A stretch of 64,000 nucleotides of DNA from assembly GCA_002839605.1 (NCBI GenBank), contig PGYK01000010.1, forward strand, positions 1 to 64,000, in the 5' to 3' direction. Numbering within the stretch: the first letter of the stretch is position 1; every line of letters begins with the position of its first letter. This stretch comes from Methanomicrobiales archaeon HGW-Methanomicrobiales-3. Its GTDB lineage: Archaea; Halobacteriota; Methanomicrobia; Methanomicrobiales; Methanospirillaceae. Position numbers and translations under genes: made by a program. The notes under the pieces were generated by a model. The model was not told the DNA's origin. It saw only the letters and a list, made by a program, of their open reading frames with translations, and searched no databases. Positions 55,494 to 64,000 of this stretch are shown here, in pieces.

Positions 55494-56750
55494 CTATGCG
55501 TTATTATTGCTATCGGTGCTGGTGCCGGCAGGGGGAAGCGTGAACCGGAACGTTGTCCCCTTCCCTTCACCTTCCGATTCCGCCCATACTCTCCCACCGT
55601 GGGCTTCGATGATCCGCTGCACGATGGCAAGACCGATACCGGTGCCTTCAGTTTTCCCGTCCAGTTTCTCGAACAGGTTGAAGATTCGGGCCAGATACCG
55701 GGGATCGATCCCAATACCGTTGTCTGCAACAAAGAAGACCGGTTCGTCCCCTCCGACATCAACGCCAATCCGTATGACCGGGTTGGGCCGGTCACCCCGG
55801 TACTTGATGGCATTCTCGATTAGATTCACCAGAACCTCCCGGATCCGGGCAGGGTCTGCATTCACTGGGGGAAAATCAGGATCAACGTCGATCCGGATCC
55901 CGTGCCTTGAGAGCACGCTGGAATAGAGATCAACTGCTTCCTCAACGATGCTGCCAAAATCAACGGGTTTTGGCGTGTTGATGCTCTTGCCTGCCCGGGA
56001 GAGTTTGAGGAGATCGGAAAGGAGTGTATCCAGCGTATCTACCGCAGAGGAGATACGGCGGACATGGGTTTTCAGCTCGGGGTTCTTTTCACCATTTACC
56101 ATCTCCTCTTCGATAAGCCCGGCAAATCCCTGGATGGTGATGAGCGGGGTCCGGAGTTCGTGGGAGACCGTATACGTGAACCGGGCCAGTTCCGCGTTCT
56201 TCTGTTCCAGCTCCTTTATCATGGCTTCCCGCTGCTGCTGGGCGGCCTTGCGCTCGATAATCTCTGCTTCGAGCTGCATCACCTTCTTCTCGAGCTTGCG
56301 GAAGAGCACCTCGTTATATTCCTGCAGGATCCCGGCCGCATCCTCCGGGCCGGTTCCCTTTGCAACACCGTCTTTTTCCTTTGCTTCCTCAAGAACCGCC
56401 CGTATTTCCTGGATCAACAGGTCGGGTTTTAAGGGTTTGATGAGGAACCGGTCGGCACCCAGTTTTCGTGCGAACTGCTCATCTTTCGGATCGGTGTACG
56501 TTGCCGTGTAAACGACAAACGGGATATTTTTAAGCTGCTCATCGGATCTCCACAACCGGCAGAGTTCAAATCCATCCATCACCGGCATCAGGATGTCCGT
56601 GATGATGAGATCCGGCGGGGATTTTTTGGCAATCTCCAAGGCATCCCTGCCATTTTTTGCAGCAGTCACCTCAAAGCCGTTTCCTTTCAGGACCGATTCC
56701 AGCAGGTAGAGGTTTGTGGCAATATCGTCGGCAATCAGGATCCGGGTCAT
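55494..56750 (-). CDS. Receiver-histidine kinase (HisKA type), 418 residues
   Basis: An N-terminal receiver (RILIADDIATNLYLLESVL, LIITDILMPVMDGFEL, VVYTATYTDPKD, RFLIKPLKPDLL) is joined by a coiled coil to a classic HisKA helix, [20 protein letters not shown]. The HATPase has NLIENAIKYRG, ADNGIGID and [19 protein letters not shown] place the start at ATG 56750 (MTRILIADD), which overlaps the stop of the upstream receiver gene (ATGA); a longer frame to 56846 overlaps that gene. There is no membrane segment. Its receiver subtype is shared with the kinases starting at 60475 and 61834. Confidence 0.9.
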   Translation of the reverse strand: MTRILIADDIATNLYLLESVLKGNGFEVTAAKNGRDALEIAKKSPPDLIITDILMPVMDGFELCRLWRSDEQLKNIPFVVYTATYTDPKDEQFARKLGADRFLIKPLKPDLLIQEIRAVLEEAKEKDGVAKGTGPEDAAGILQEYNEVLFRKLEKKVMQLEAEIIERKAAQQQREAMIKELEQKNAELARFTYTVSHELRTPLITIQGFAGLIEEEMVNGEKNPELKTHVRRISSAVDTLDTLLSDLLKLSRAGKSINTPKPVDFGSIVEEAVDLYSSVLSRHGIRIDVDPDFPPVNADPARIREVLVNLIENAIKYRGDRPNPVIRIGVDVGGDEPVFFVADNGIGIDPRYLARIFNLFEKLDGKTEGTGIGLAIVQRIIEAHGGRVWAESEGEGKGTTFRFTLPPAGTSTDSNNNA

Positions 56751-57139
56751 CCACCCTCCCCCGTCCGGGCACCGGCTGGAAGGTACGCTTCGATCTCTGT
56801 GGTGAACGTTTGCGGATTGATTGGCTTCTCGATGTAGCCGGTGCACCCCGCAGCAAGCGCTTTCTCCCGGTCACCGGCCATGGCATAGGAGGTGAGGGCC
56901 ACGATGGGGATCTCGCTCACGCCCGGAATCTTTCTGAGTTCGCGTGCGGTATCGTACCCGTCCATGATCGGCAGCTGAATATCGAGCAGGATGAGATCAG
57001 GCTTCTCTTGTGTGGCAAGAGCGATGCCCTCCTTCCCGTCATGCCCCCGGGTTACAGAATAGCCTTTTGCGCTCAGGATGAAACTGACCAGGTAGAAGTT
57101 CTGGTCATTGTCCTCGATATAGAGAATCTTTCTTGTCAT
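56747..57139 (-). CDS. Stand-alone receiver, 130 residues
   Basis: A single receiver domain: [20 protein letters not shown], phosphoacceptor [30 protein letters not shown] and [12 protein letters not shown]. This subtype, with the TSYAM/KPI signature, is the DivK-like receiver often found beside hybrid kinases. The start at 57139 overlaps the stop of the dCache kinase gene, and its stop overlaps the next start, both as ATGA, so three genes are translationally coupled. It is the most likely immediate acceptor for the dCache kinase. Confidence 0.92.
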   Translation of the reverse strand: MTRKILYIEDNDQNFYLVSFILSAKGYSVTRGHDGKEGIALATQEKPDLILLDIQLPIMDGYDTARELRKIPGVSEIPIVALTSYAMAGDREKALAAGCTGYIEKPINPQTFTTEIEAYLPAGARTGEGG

Positions 57140-59052
57140 GATACTTTCCTGTCCACAGGTACGGTAAAACTGAATGTGCTGCCTTTGCCCCATTCGCTCT
57201 CAACACTGATCGTACCCCCCATCAGGCTGACGAGCCGCTTCGAGATCGAGAGGCCAAGACCGGTTCCTTCGTACTTCCTTGTCAGGCCGGTCTCGATCTG
57301 CGTGAACGGTCGGAAGAGCTTGTCCATATCCTCCTTTTTCATCCCGATTCCGGTATCCGAAACGCTGATTTTGACAAAATCACCCCCGGCCCGGCACGTT
57401 ATACGGATATACCCCTGTTCGGTAAACTTGATGGAATTACTCAGAAGATTGAGGAGCACCTGCTCCAGACGGCGGCTGTCGCCCCTCACCCTCTCAACAT
57501 CAGGGTCAACATCCAGTTCGAGCGCCAGGTGTTTTGCTTCAGCAAGGGGTTTGACGGTACGGACAACCTTCTCAAGCACCGGACGAATCTCGACCGGCTC
57601 AATAGCAATTTTCAGTTGCCCGGCCTCGATCTTGGAGAGGTCGAGCACATCGTTGATTAAGGAGAGAAGGTGGTCTGAACTGTCCGCAACCATCCCGAGC
57701 TGCTTCTTCTGCTCCTCGTTCAATGGCCCGGCCAGTTCCTGCAGGAGGATCCCCGAGAACCCGATGATGGAGTTGAGCGGGGTGCGCAGTTCGTGGGACA
57801 TGGTGGCAAGGAATGCCGACTTGAGCCGGTCGGCAGATTCGGCAGCCTCCTTTGCCTGTTCGAGCTCGCGGGTTCGTTCGGCTACGAGATCCTCTAAGTG
57901 ATCGCGGTAGGTTTCGAGTTCGCGGAGCGCCATCAGGCGCCCCTGCTCCTCGGATCGGATCTTCCCGACCATGGATTTGAACGAACGGGCAAGGCTCCCG
58001 ATCTCCCCGGCACCTTCTGTTTCGATCGTCTGGTTCAGGTCACCGGTATCAGCGATCCTCCGGCTCACCTCCGTGAGGCTGGCAAGCGGCCGGATGACCG
58101 TACGGTTAAGGATAAAAAGGGTGAAGACGCTGAGCAGGACCAGCGCGATGAGGACAAAGAGGAGGATCCGGAAGATGGAATCGTTGATCTTCTGCTCGAT
58201 GGCGCTGAACGGGACAAAGGTGCCGATCTTCCAGCCGAGTTCGGGGGAGGTGTAGTACATCAGGTAGGTGTCGCTCTGGACTATGACGCCTTCGCGGGAC
58301 GTGAGGAAGACGGAAGTCTGATCGCCAAGAATCCCGTCAATATTGCTGTACAGCCAGGAAGGGTCCCTGGCAGAAAGGATCGTGCCATTCCTGTCAGTCA
58401 GGATCATCTCCCCTCCCCCGATAATGTCGACCGTGGAGATGTAACTTGTTAAATTGACCAGTGTGATATCGGCCCCGACTACGCCGTAGATGGTCCCGTC
58501 CGCATCCTTTAAGGGGGTGACGATCCCGATGTTCACGTCATCCGTGGTGACTGCTTTGTATGGCTCTGTTACCGACACCTGATCCGGATGCTCCTTTGCC
58601 AAAATGTACCACGGGCGATCGCGGGGATCGTACGCGGTTGGCCGGGCCCGGGGGTACGAGCGCACGAACGTCCCGTTCTTCCGGCCCATGTACACCGAAC
58701 TGACATACGGGTGCGAGATCTGGTACCCTTTCAGGATATCGATGATCTCCTGCTCTTCTGGTGTGATGGCGTAGGCAAAAGTCGCTTCATCGGCATTTAA
58801 GAAGGAGGTGAAACGGGCATCGTCCGGGTCCCGGATGTTCTGGTTGAGCGAGAGCTCGTGGACATCGTGCTTTGCCTCATTGATAAAATTGGAGAGTGCA
58901 AAATCGATGTGCCGGAGCTGGCTGATGGAATCGCCGGATATGGTATCGAGGTTCTGCTTATGCAGGGACGAGGGGAGCACGCCGCCGATGAGCACCAGTA
59001 CGAGCACGGCAATGACCAGGTACAGCAACAGGATCCGTGTCTGGAGCTTCAT
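57136..59052 (-). CDS. dCache-HAMP histidine kinase, extracellular sensor, 638 residues
   Basis: A first membrane helix (residues 7-27, [20 protein letters not shown]) and a second (about 292-312) enclose a large extracellular double-Cache domain. That domain contains the ligand-pocket sequence [20 protein letters not shown] and [24 protein letters not shown] ([20 protein letters not shown]) and a coiled coil lead to the HisKA helix [19 protein letters not shown] and the HATPase ([27 protein letters not shown]). It is the only clear extracellular receptor of the island and heads the long operon, so it may supply its external signal; the ligand is unknown. A TATA box lies upstream. Confidence 0.93.
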   Translation of the reverse strand: MKLQTRILLLYLVIAVLVLVLIGGVLPSSLHKQNLDTISGDSISQLRHIDFALSNFINEAKHDVHELSLNQNIRDPDDARFTSFLNADEATFAYAITPEEQEIIDILKGYQISHPYVSSVYMGRKNGTFVRSYPRARPTAYDPRDRPWYILAKEHPDQVSVTEPYKAVTTDDVNIGIVTPLKDADGTIYGVVGADITLVNLTSYISTVDIIGGGEMILTDRNGTILSARDPSWLYSNIDGILGDQTSVFLTSREGVIVQSDTYLMYYTSPELGWKIGTFVPFSAIEQKINDSIFRILLFVLIALVLLSVFTLFILNRTVIRPLASLTEVSRRIADTGDLNQTIETEGAGEIGSLARSFKSMVGKIRSEEQGRLMALRELETYRDHLEDLVAERTRELEQAKEAAESADRLKSAFLATMSHELRTPLNSIIGFSGILLQELAGPLNEEQKKQLGMVADSSDHLLSLINDVLDLSKIEAGQLKIAIEPVEIRPVLEKVVRTVKPLAEAKHLALELDVDPDVERVRGDSRRLEQVLLNLLSNSIKFTEQGYIRITCRAGGDFVKISVSDTGIGMKKEDMDKLFRPFTQIETGLTRKYEGTGLGLSISKRLVSLMGGTISVESEWGKGSTFSFTVPVDRKVS

Positions 59053-59073
59053 GGGTAGTGGGGAATGCTTATT

Positions 59074-59086
59074 CTCATATAATAAA
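59074..59086 (-). promoter_or_regulatory. TATA box heading the long kinase operon
   Basis: The minus strand reads TTTATTATATGAG about 28 bases before the ATG at 59052, indicating a short or absent leader. Confidence 0.45.
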
Positions 59087-59272
59087 AGTATCCCTTAAAA
59101 TATCAGAACCACAGAGACGCCGGAAGGAGGGTGTTGGTTACCGCAATTGCGAAAGATATCCCCTTTCAGGATACCTCCGGAGTTACAGGAAGAGAAGCGC
59201 AGCCTGAGCACTCATGAAGGGCCTGAAGGGCCGGGATGTTTTTTTACGGAAACGGTGATCCGGCTGGCAATT

Positions 59273-60475
59273 TCAGGCCGGAACCTGTTCCGGTACGGTA
59301 AGGGTAAACTTCGTGCCCGAAGACCGGTCAAGTTCAATGGTCCCCGCGAGCTGGTCGGCGAGGCTGTTGACCAGCCGGAGCCCGAGCGAGTCTGAATTTC
59401 TCCAGTCAAACGATTCCGGAATACCGGCACCGTCATCCTGAACAATGATCCGGATTGTGCCGGCATTTTTTGCTCCCGTAACCGTGATCGTCCCTTTCCT
59501 GCCGGCCGGGTACGCGTGCTTGAGGGAGTTGGAAAGGAGCTCGTTGATGAGAAGGCCAAGCGGGATGGCCCGGTTGATATTGAACCGGATACCGGGCATA
59601 TCCACCTCGAACTTCACCCGGGCTGCCCCGATCCCGTAGAATTGTAAAAGGCTGGTTCCCATGAATTTCACGTAATCCGCGATATCGATCGATGAGATAT
59701 CGTCCGACTTGTACAGCCGTTCGTGGACAAGGGCCATCGCCTTCACCCGGTTCTGGCTCTCATCAAGCATGGCGAGCGTTGCGGGATCGGAGATGTGCCG
59801 GGACTGCGTATGCAGGAGACTTGCAACGATCTGGAGGTTGTTCTTGACCCGGTGGTGGATCTCCTTTAAGAGCAGTTCCTTTTCAGAGAGCGACGTGTTG
59901 AGCTCCCGCGTCCGTTCAGCCACCCGCGTTTCCAGTTCTTCATTGAGTTTTTGCAGCTGCTCCTCTGCCCGTTTGCGTTCAGCTATCTCCTCCTCAAGCT
60001 GCAGAACCTTCTTCTCCAGCTTGTGGAAGAGCACCTCGTTATACTCGCGCAGGATCTCCATCTCGTCCCCGAGAGGACGGCGGGGGCCGGGAACGGTTTT
60101 TTCCCTGGGCGTGTTAAGGATCTCCCGCACGATCCGGATAAGCTCGTCAGGCTTCTGGGGTTTTATCACGAACCGATCCGCCCCGAGGTTCATGGCGAAC
60201 TGCTCATCCTTTGCTTCGGTATAGGTAGAAGTGTAGAAAACCACCGGAGTATGGTTCAGGTTCGCATCGGTCTTTACCTGGCGGCAGAGCTCGAACCCGT
60301 CCATCACCGGCATCATAATATCGGATATGATCAGATCAGGCGCATGTTCCTTCGCTTGTGCAAGCGCCTCGGCACCATTTTTCGCGGCAATGACTTCGTA
60401 TCCGTACCCTTTCAGGATCGATTCCAGCAGGTACAGGTTTGCCGGTATGTCATCGGCGATAAGGATGGTTGTCAT
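59273..60475 (-). CDS. Receiver-histidine kinase (HisKA_2 type), 400 residues
   Basis: The receiver (ILIADDIPANLYLLESILKG, LIISDIMMPVMDGFEL, VFYTSTYTEAKD, RFVIKPQKPDEL) is followed by a long coiled coil (KVLQLEEEIAERKRAEEQLQ). The HisKA_2 helix [20 protein letters not shown] and the HATPase (ELLSNSLKHAY, DDGAGIPE) complete it. It has no PAS or membrane domain, so its input must come through the receiver or through partners. ATG 60475 (MTTILIADD) is preceded by GGGAAGG; the frame is open to 60541. The 220-base gap downstream separates it from the dCache kinase operon. Confidence 0.9.
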   Translation of the reverse strand: MTTILIADDIPANLYLLESILKGYGYEVIAAKNGAEALAQAKEHAPDLIISDIMMPVMDGFELCRQVKTDANLNHTPVVFYTSTYTEAKDEQFAMNLGADRFVIKPQKPDELIRIVREILNTPREKTVPGPRRPLGDEMEILREYNEVLFHKLEKKVLQLEEEIAERKRAEEQLQKLNEELETRVAERTRELNTSLSEKELLLKEIHHRVKNNLQIVASLLHTQSRHISDPATLAMLDESQNRVKAMALVHERLYKSDDISSIDIADYVKFMGTSLLQFYGIGAARVKFEVDMPGIRFNINRAIPLGLLINELLSNSLKHAYPAGRKGTITVTGAKNAGTIRIIVQDDGAGIPESFDWRNSDSLGLRLVNSLADQLAGTIELDRSSGTKFTLTVPEQVPA

Positions 60476-60661
60476 CGTTAAGCCTTCCCGCTGGTAAAAC
60501 CGCAAGAAGCCTCCCATGCAGGCGGGATCCTTGTCGGACACGCGGGAAAGACCGGTTCCTGTTTCCGTGGCATCATCAGCAGGGGACTATTCCTGCTCCG
60601 GAATAATAAGGGTTTGTTTTACCCCGGTTAAAGAACGAGAAAGAATGCGCAAATGAACAGG

Positions 60662-61834
60662 TCACGGGTTTCCAACAAAACGGTACATGCCATCCGGCAC
60701 CGTGATCTCGAACCGGGCGCCGTTACCAGAAATGCCCGTTTCCTGAATGCTCATCCCGGACAGGTGCAGGAATTCCCGGACAAAGAAGAGCCCGAACTTT
60801 CCTTCTCCCCCGGCAACACGGTCGAAGATATGGGGCTTCTCGTCCGGCAAAATGCCATCCCCGTCATCCTCGCAGACAAGGATGAGCCCTCCGGGTATTT
60901 CCCTGCCGGAGAAGGAGATCCGGGTAACACGACCCCCGTGCCGGATGGCGTTATTGATAAGACTGTAAAAGACGCGGGAGATGAGCGGATCGCAATTGAT
61001 CTCCAGCCCGTGGAGGTTGCAGGTGAGCGACACGGTGTGCTTCTGGCTCTGGAGCGCCATCTGCATCCGGATAATCTCATCAGGTGCAATCCAGCGGGAT
61101 TGATCGATGCCCATCTGCTGGTAATCCCGGGTCTTTATGATCAGGTTCTGGATGGTATCAAGGATCTCTATCTGTTTCTCAATAACTGCAACCCGGTCTA
61201 TCCCGTTTTCAGAACGACGGGACAGTTCCGTAAATCCCCTGAGTGCAGTCACCTTGTTCTGGATATCCTGGTTGGCAACATCCGTCATCAGGGCAAGTTT
61301 GGCGTTTGCAAGGCTGCTCTTCTCTTCTGCCTGCCGGTGGCCGGAAACCTCGCTGTCGAGCTGCCGGTTCCGCCGTTCCAGTTTGCGGAGCAATACCTCG
61401 TTATGCAGCCGCAGGCTCTCCGTCTCATCGATGGTGGGGCGTTTTGCCGCCGAACCTCCCGTTGAAAATTCCCTTACTACCTCACCGACAATCCGGCCAA
61501 GGACTTCGGGCTTCTGGGGTTTGACGACAAAACGGTCTGCACCAAGACTCTTGGCAAACGCTTCATCCTTCGGATCGGTATAGGTTGCCGTATAGAACAT
61601 GAACGGGATATGTTTCAGCCGCTTATCGTTCTTCCACCGCCGGCAGAGCTCGAACCCGTCTATCACCGGCATCAGGATATCGGCAACAATCAGGTCCGGC
61701 GGGTTCTTTTGCGCAGCATCCAGTGCCCCGGCGCCATCCCGGACGGCTGCCACATCGAACCGGTATCCTTTGAGGATCGATTCCAGCAGGTACAGGTTCT
61801 GCGGGTTGTCGTCAGCGATGAGGATTCGGGTCAT
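60662..61834 (-). CDS. Receiver-kinase homologue lacking the phosphoacceptor histidine
   Basis: The 390-residue protein has an intact receiver (RILIADDNPQNLYLLESILK, LIVADILMPVIDGFEL, MFYTATYTDPKD, RFVVKPQKPEVL) and an HATPase domain (VFYSLINNAIRHGG, CEDDGDGILPDE, GLFFVREFLHLSG). The dimerisation helix reads MTDVANQDIQNKVTALRGF where related kinases, such as the one at 25079, have TRHDINNQL; the His is Gln here. Autophosphorylation at the usual place is therefore not possible. It may regulate a paired kinase allosterically. ATG 61834 is chosen over GTG 61840. Confidence 0.87.
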   Translation of the reverse strand: MTRILIADDNPQNLYLLESILKGYRFDVAAVRDGAGALDAAQKNPPDLIVADILMPVIDGFELCRRWKNDKRLKHIPFMFYTATYTDPKDEAFAKSLGADRFVVKPQKPEVLGRIVGEVVREFSTGGSAAKRPTIDETESLRLHNEVLLRKLERRNRQLDSEVSGHRQAEEKSSLANAKLALMTDVANQDIQNKVTALRGFTELSRRSENGIDRVAVIEKQIEILDTIQNLIIKTRDYQQMGIDQSRWIAPDEIIRMQMALQSQKHTVSLTCNLHGLEINCDPLISRVFYSLINNAIRHGGRVTRISFSGREIPGGLILVCEDDGDGILPDEKPHIFDRVAGGEGKFGLFFVREFLHLSGMSIQETGISGNGARFEITVPDGMYRFVGNP

Positions 61835-61879
61835 GGGCACTCAACCGGGCGAAGGAATATTGGTTATCGTATATCGTTC

Positions 61880-61895
61880 CGGTTAATTAGTAAAT
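61880..61895 (-). promoter_or_regulatory. AT-rich promoter candidate for the 390-residue kinase homologue
   Basis: The AT-rich sequence ggttaattagtaaatattac includes a TATA-like TAATATTTA on the minus strand about 50 bases before the ATG. An 8-bp inverted repeat (TATCGTAT at 61865-61872, ATACGATA at 61902-61909) flanks it and could be an operator. Confidence 0.35.
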
Positions 61896-61969
61896 ATTAC
61901 GATACGATACCTGGATGGCAGCCTCACCCGTTCCATTTCCGGATTCCAATTATTCCGGGAATACTTCAG

Positions 61970-62110
61970 TTAAAAATTTTCCCGGTCTCCATTGCCCGAA
62001 GCACCCGGCAGCGTGAACCGGAACACCGTACCTTTCCCCACACCATCCGACTCCACCCGGATCTTCCCGCCATGGGCTTCAATGATCCGCTTTACCGTGG
62101 CAAGGCCGGT
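61970..62110 (-). pseudogene. Orphan C-terminus of a histidine kinase
   Basis: From about 62110 down to the stop, the minus strand encodes [20 protein letters not shown] and [12 protein letters not shown], the end of an HATPase domain. It is nearly identical to the C-terminus of the kinase gene at 62728. Upstream of about 62110 the homology stops and the sequence runs into the HicBA flank. There is no kinase core, so this is a truncated duplicate whose 5' part was lost or replaced. Confidence 0.75.
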
Positions 62111-62170
62111 GCTAATTCCCCATACCCGTAACAGTCGTGAGAGATTACCTGTGCGAAAAAGAATTAATGC

Positions 62171-62416
62171 ATGAATACCGATGATGTGTATATGAAATCG
62201 ATCCATGTTCCCATCATAATCGAAACTGATGAGGATGGGGTCTTCATCGTATCATGCCCCCAGTTCAAAGGCTGCCATACGTATGGAAAAACCATTGATG
62301 AGGCACTTGTCCGCATCAGGGAAGTTATTGAACTGTGTATGGAAGATTCGGAGGCATCAGACCACCTCAATACATTTGTGGGATTCCGCGAAGTTGAGAT
62401 TGTCTCTGGTGCGTAA
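62171..62416 (+). CDS. hicB: HicB family antitoxin
   Basis: The 81-residue protein has the HicB partial RNase-H-like fold: [40 protein letters not shown] and EVIELCME. It would bind and neutralise HicA and repress the operon. No C-terminal DNA-binding domain is obvious; it ends in [12 protein letters not shown]. The common family start MKSIHVP corresponds to ATG 62192; ATG 62171 gives seven more residues. Its stop overlaps the hicA start as TAATG. The cassette is AT-richer than its surroundings and has the less common order hicB before hicA. Confidence 0.85.
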   Translation: MNTDDVYMKSIHVPIIIETDEDGVFIVSCPQFKGCHTYGKTIDEALVRIREVIELCMEDSEASDHLNTFVGFREVEIVSGA

Positions 62417-62655
62417 TGCTTCCAATAATGAAGGGAAAAGATCTGGTTGCTCTTCTTGAGACGATAGGTTTTACTGCCATCCGCCAGAGAGGATCTCATG
62501 TCCGGATGAAATCTGATGATGGCAGGTTCACCTCTGTACCTGTTCACAGCGGAGAGGATATACCAAAAGGGCTGCTGCGAAAGATAATCCGGGAAGATCT
62601 TGAAATTACCCTTGAAGATTTTGTGGATGCTTATGAAAAATATAAGGGGCATTAA
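62416..62655 (+). CDS. hicA: HicA family mRNA interferase toxin
   Basis: The 79-residue protein is a double-stranded-RNA-binding-like HicA/YcfA: KGKDLVALLETIGF, then IRQRGSHVRMKSDDGRFTSV with the catalytic His in the GSH motif, VPVHSGEDIPKGLLRKIIRE and LEDFVDAY. It cleaves mRNA when not bound by HicB. The start at 62416 overlaps the hicB stop; MKGKDLV at 62428 is the usual N-terminus and an alternative. All key residues are present, so the pair is probably active. Confidence 0.88.
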   Translation: MLPIMKGKDLVALLETIGFTAIRQRGSHVRMKSDDGRFTSVPVHSGEDIPKGLLRKIIREDLEITLEDFVDAYEKYKGH

Positions 62656-62727
62656 GTATTCCCTTACAAAACCAGATTTGGATGCCGTTTTTTATTGTGA
62701 AAGAGAATGACTGATACCTGACTTCAT

Positions 62728-64000
62728 TCACTCGTTTTCCGGTGCCCCCGGCAGCGTGAACCGGAACGTCGTCCCCTTCCCCACACCTTCCGACTCCACC
62801 CGGATCTTCCCGCCATGCGCCTCGATGATCCGCTTTACGGTGGCAAGACCGATGCCGGTGCCGGGAACCTCCGGGTGGAAACGTTCGTAGAGCCCGAAGA
62901 CGTTTGCAAGGTTCTCCCCTTTTATGCCCATGCCATTATCCCGCACGAAAATGACCGGGGCTCCTGCCTCATGCTGTACCCCCACTTCCACCCGGGGCTC
63001 TTGCTGGTCGCCCATGAATTTGACCGCGTTGTCGAGCAGGTTCGTCATCACCTGCAGGAGACGCTGACGGTCACCCAGCACCACGGGGAGGTTGTCCGAA
63101 ATGACCAGCGTAACACCGCGTTCTTTTGTGGTGGCGTCCAGCATCCCTGCTGCTTCCCGGGCAAGATCCGTAAACGGGATTTTGACCGGCGTATCAACGG
63201 CTTTCCCGCTCCGGGAGAGGGCCAGCAGGGTTGTTATCAGCCCCTCCAGTTTTTTCGCTGATTCAGATATCCGCTGGATATCCGTGGTCACCCGGTCGGT
63301 ATTGCCGGATTTCATATCATCTTCAAGCAGGGCGAGGAATGCCCGTATGGCAAGGAGCGGGCTTTTCAGATCATGAGACACCGTGTACGTGAACCGGTCA
63401 AGCTCCGCATTCTTTTGGGCAAGTTCGTTAATGAGGGTCTCCCGCTGCTCTTCCGCACGTTTCCGGCCGGTGATGTCAAGGAAACAGACAAGACTTGCGA
63501 TCAGATGATCCTGGCCATCAAAGACCGGTGTTCCGAATATCTCGAGGAGAACGCGGGTCCCGTCGGGGTGGACAACCTCCATGTCATCAGCATAGCTGCT
63601 CTCGCCCCGCATACCCTTAATAATCGGCATGGTATCCGGGGGATACCGTTCAGAGCTGCCGGACCGGAATGCTTCATAGACCTCGGCAAGGTTTTCGCGG
63701 GATGCATCCGGCAAAATACCCCTTCCAAGGAGACGACCCGCGGCCGTATTGGCAACGATCGGCTTTCCGGTCGGAACCTCGACCATGAATATGCCTATCG
63801 GGATGGTGTCAAGCAGCGTATTGAACAGCCGGTTCCGGGTGGCAAGCTCTTCTGTTTGCTGCCGGAGAATGTCATCCATCCGTTTCTTTGCGGTGATGTC
63901 CATGATATTCCCGCAAACCCGTACAATCCGGCCGTCCTGCAGTTCCGGCCTGCCCATGGTCCGCACCTGGATCTGCTGGCCGTCTGCCCGGAACAGTTCG
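62728..64000 (-). CDS. PAS histidine kinase (HisKA type), 5' end outside the window
   Basis: The frame continues past the right edge; the last bases encode ELFRADGQQIQVRTMG, the middle of a PAS domain ending VCGNIMDITAKKR. A second PAS (LFNTLLDTIPIGIFMVEVPT) follows, then the HisKA helix YTVSHDLKSPLLAIRAFLAL with its His. The HATPase has NLLDNAVKFMG, RDNGMGIKGENLANVFGLYE and [18 protein letters not shown]. At least 420 residues are visible. The C-terminus is duplicated in the orphan fragment 0.6 kb downstream. N-terminal domains, possibly more PAS, are not seen. Confidence 0.92.
   Translation of the reverse strand, partial: ELFRADGQQIQVRTMGRPELQDGRIVRVCGNIMDITAKKRMDDILRQQTEELATRNRLFNTLLDTIPIGIFMVEVPTGKPIVANTAAGRLLGRGILPDASRENLAEVYEAFRSGSSERYPPDTMPIIKGMRGESSYADDMEVVHPDGTRVLLEIFGTPVFDGQDHLIASLVCFLDITGRKRAEEQRETLINELAQKNAELDRFTYTVSHDLKSPLLAIRAFLALLEDDMKSGNTDRVTTDIQRISESAKKLEGLITTLLALSRSGKAVDTPVKIPFTDLAREAAGMLDATTKERGVTLVISDNLPVVLGDRQRLLQVMTNLLDNAVKFMGDQQEPRVEVGVQHEAGAPVIFVRDNGMGIKGENLANVFGLYERFHPEVPGTGIGLATVKRIIEAHGGKIRVESEGVGKGTTFRFTLPGAPENE

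Noticed and set aside
1-64000. tRNA, rRNA, CRISPR arrays and full insertion sequences
   Set aside because: I looked for T-loop sequences, regularly spaced repeats and transposase motifs on both strands and found none convincing.

Overview
The window looks like the chromosome of a methanogenic archaeon of the order Methanomicrobiales, and a Methanoregula-type organism fits best. Informational genes are archaeal: RadA, RPA, FEN-1 with a PCNA-binding tail, a histone, a NOG1-like GTPase and a presenilin-like A22 protease. The methanogen-specific pair DUF1894/DUF1890 is present, as are an F420H2-oxidase-type flavodiiron protein with desulfoferrodoxin, an FdhD, and many PAS-rich histidine kinases with HisKA_2 dimerisation domains. 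Most of the window is GC-rich. The NYN gene (about 0.5-1.05 kb) and the HicBA cassette (about 62.2-62.7 kb) are visibly AT-richer.

Layout. 0-1.7 kb: a partial membrane protein, a NYN-domain protein of foreign base composition and a G/C-run-rich intergenic region. 1.7-5 kb: TrkH and an oxygen-defence cluster of rubredoxin (a pseudogene here), FprA and desulfoferrodoxin. 5-6.9 kb: a two-gene TOPRIM/AAA-ATPase unit that resembles OLD/PARIS-type defence pairs. 7-11.2 kb: TspO, a UPF0316 protein, a TIG-domain lipoprotein and a membrane protein. 11.2-13.8 kb: a two-subunit 2-oxoacid:ferredoxin oxidoreductase. 14-25 kb: a HEAT-repeat protein, a receiver, DUF1894/DUF1890, FdhD, CutA, a DapL-like aminotransferase, RPA, RadA, phosphoglycolate phosphatase, a PRC-barrel protein, a histone, an HTH-CBS regulator and the GTPase. 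25-31.7 kb: a large receiver-PAS-GAF kinase, an unknown protein, the A22 protease, a small membrane protein and FEN-1.

32-64 kb: an almost unbroken signal-transduction island of 18 proteins, nearly all on the minus strand. It has nine histidine kinases, including proteins of 1649 and 1828 residues with about 10 and 11 PAS domains, and nine receiver proteins without a kinase core. No protein in the island has a recognisable DNA-binding or enzymatic output domain. Genes between 59.05 and 41.63 kb are separated by at most about 82 bases, several by ATGA overlaps, and look like one 17-kb operon. A second tight run of REC-PAS and REC-GAF genes lies between 40.3 and 35.2 kb. At the far end a HicBA toxin-antitoxin pair sits beside an orphan kinase C-terminus.

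The observations most worth a second look are the output-less signalling island, the kinase homologue with no phosphoacceptor histidine, the decayed rubredoxin gene in front of fprA, an FdhD without its CxxC pair, a family of roughly 250-bp intergenic repeats, and a 167-bp element with perfect 22-bp inverted ends. All functional statements come from reading motifs by eye; no database search was run.
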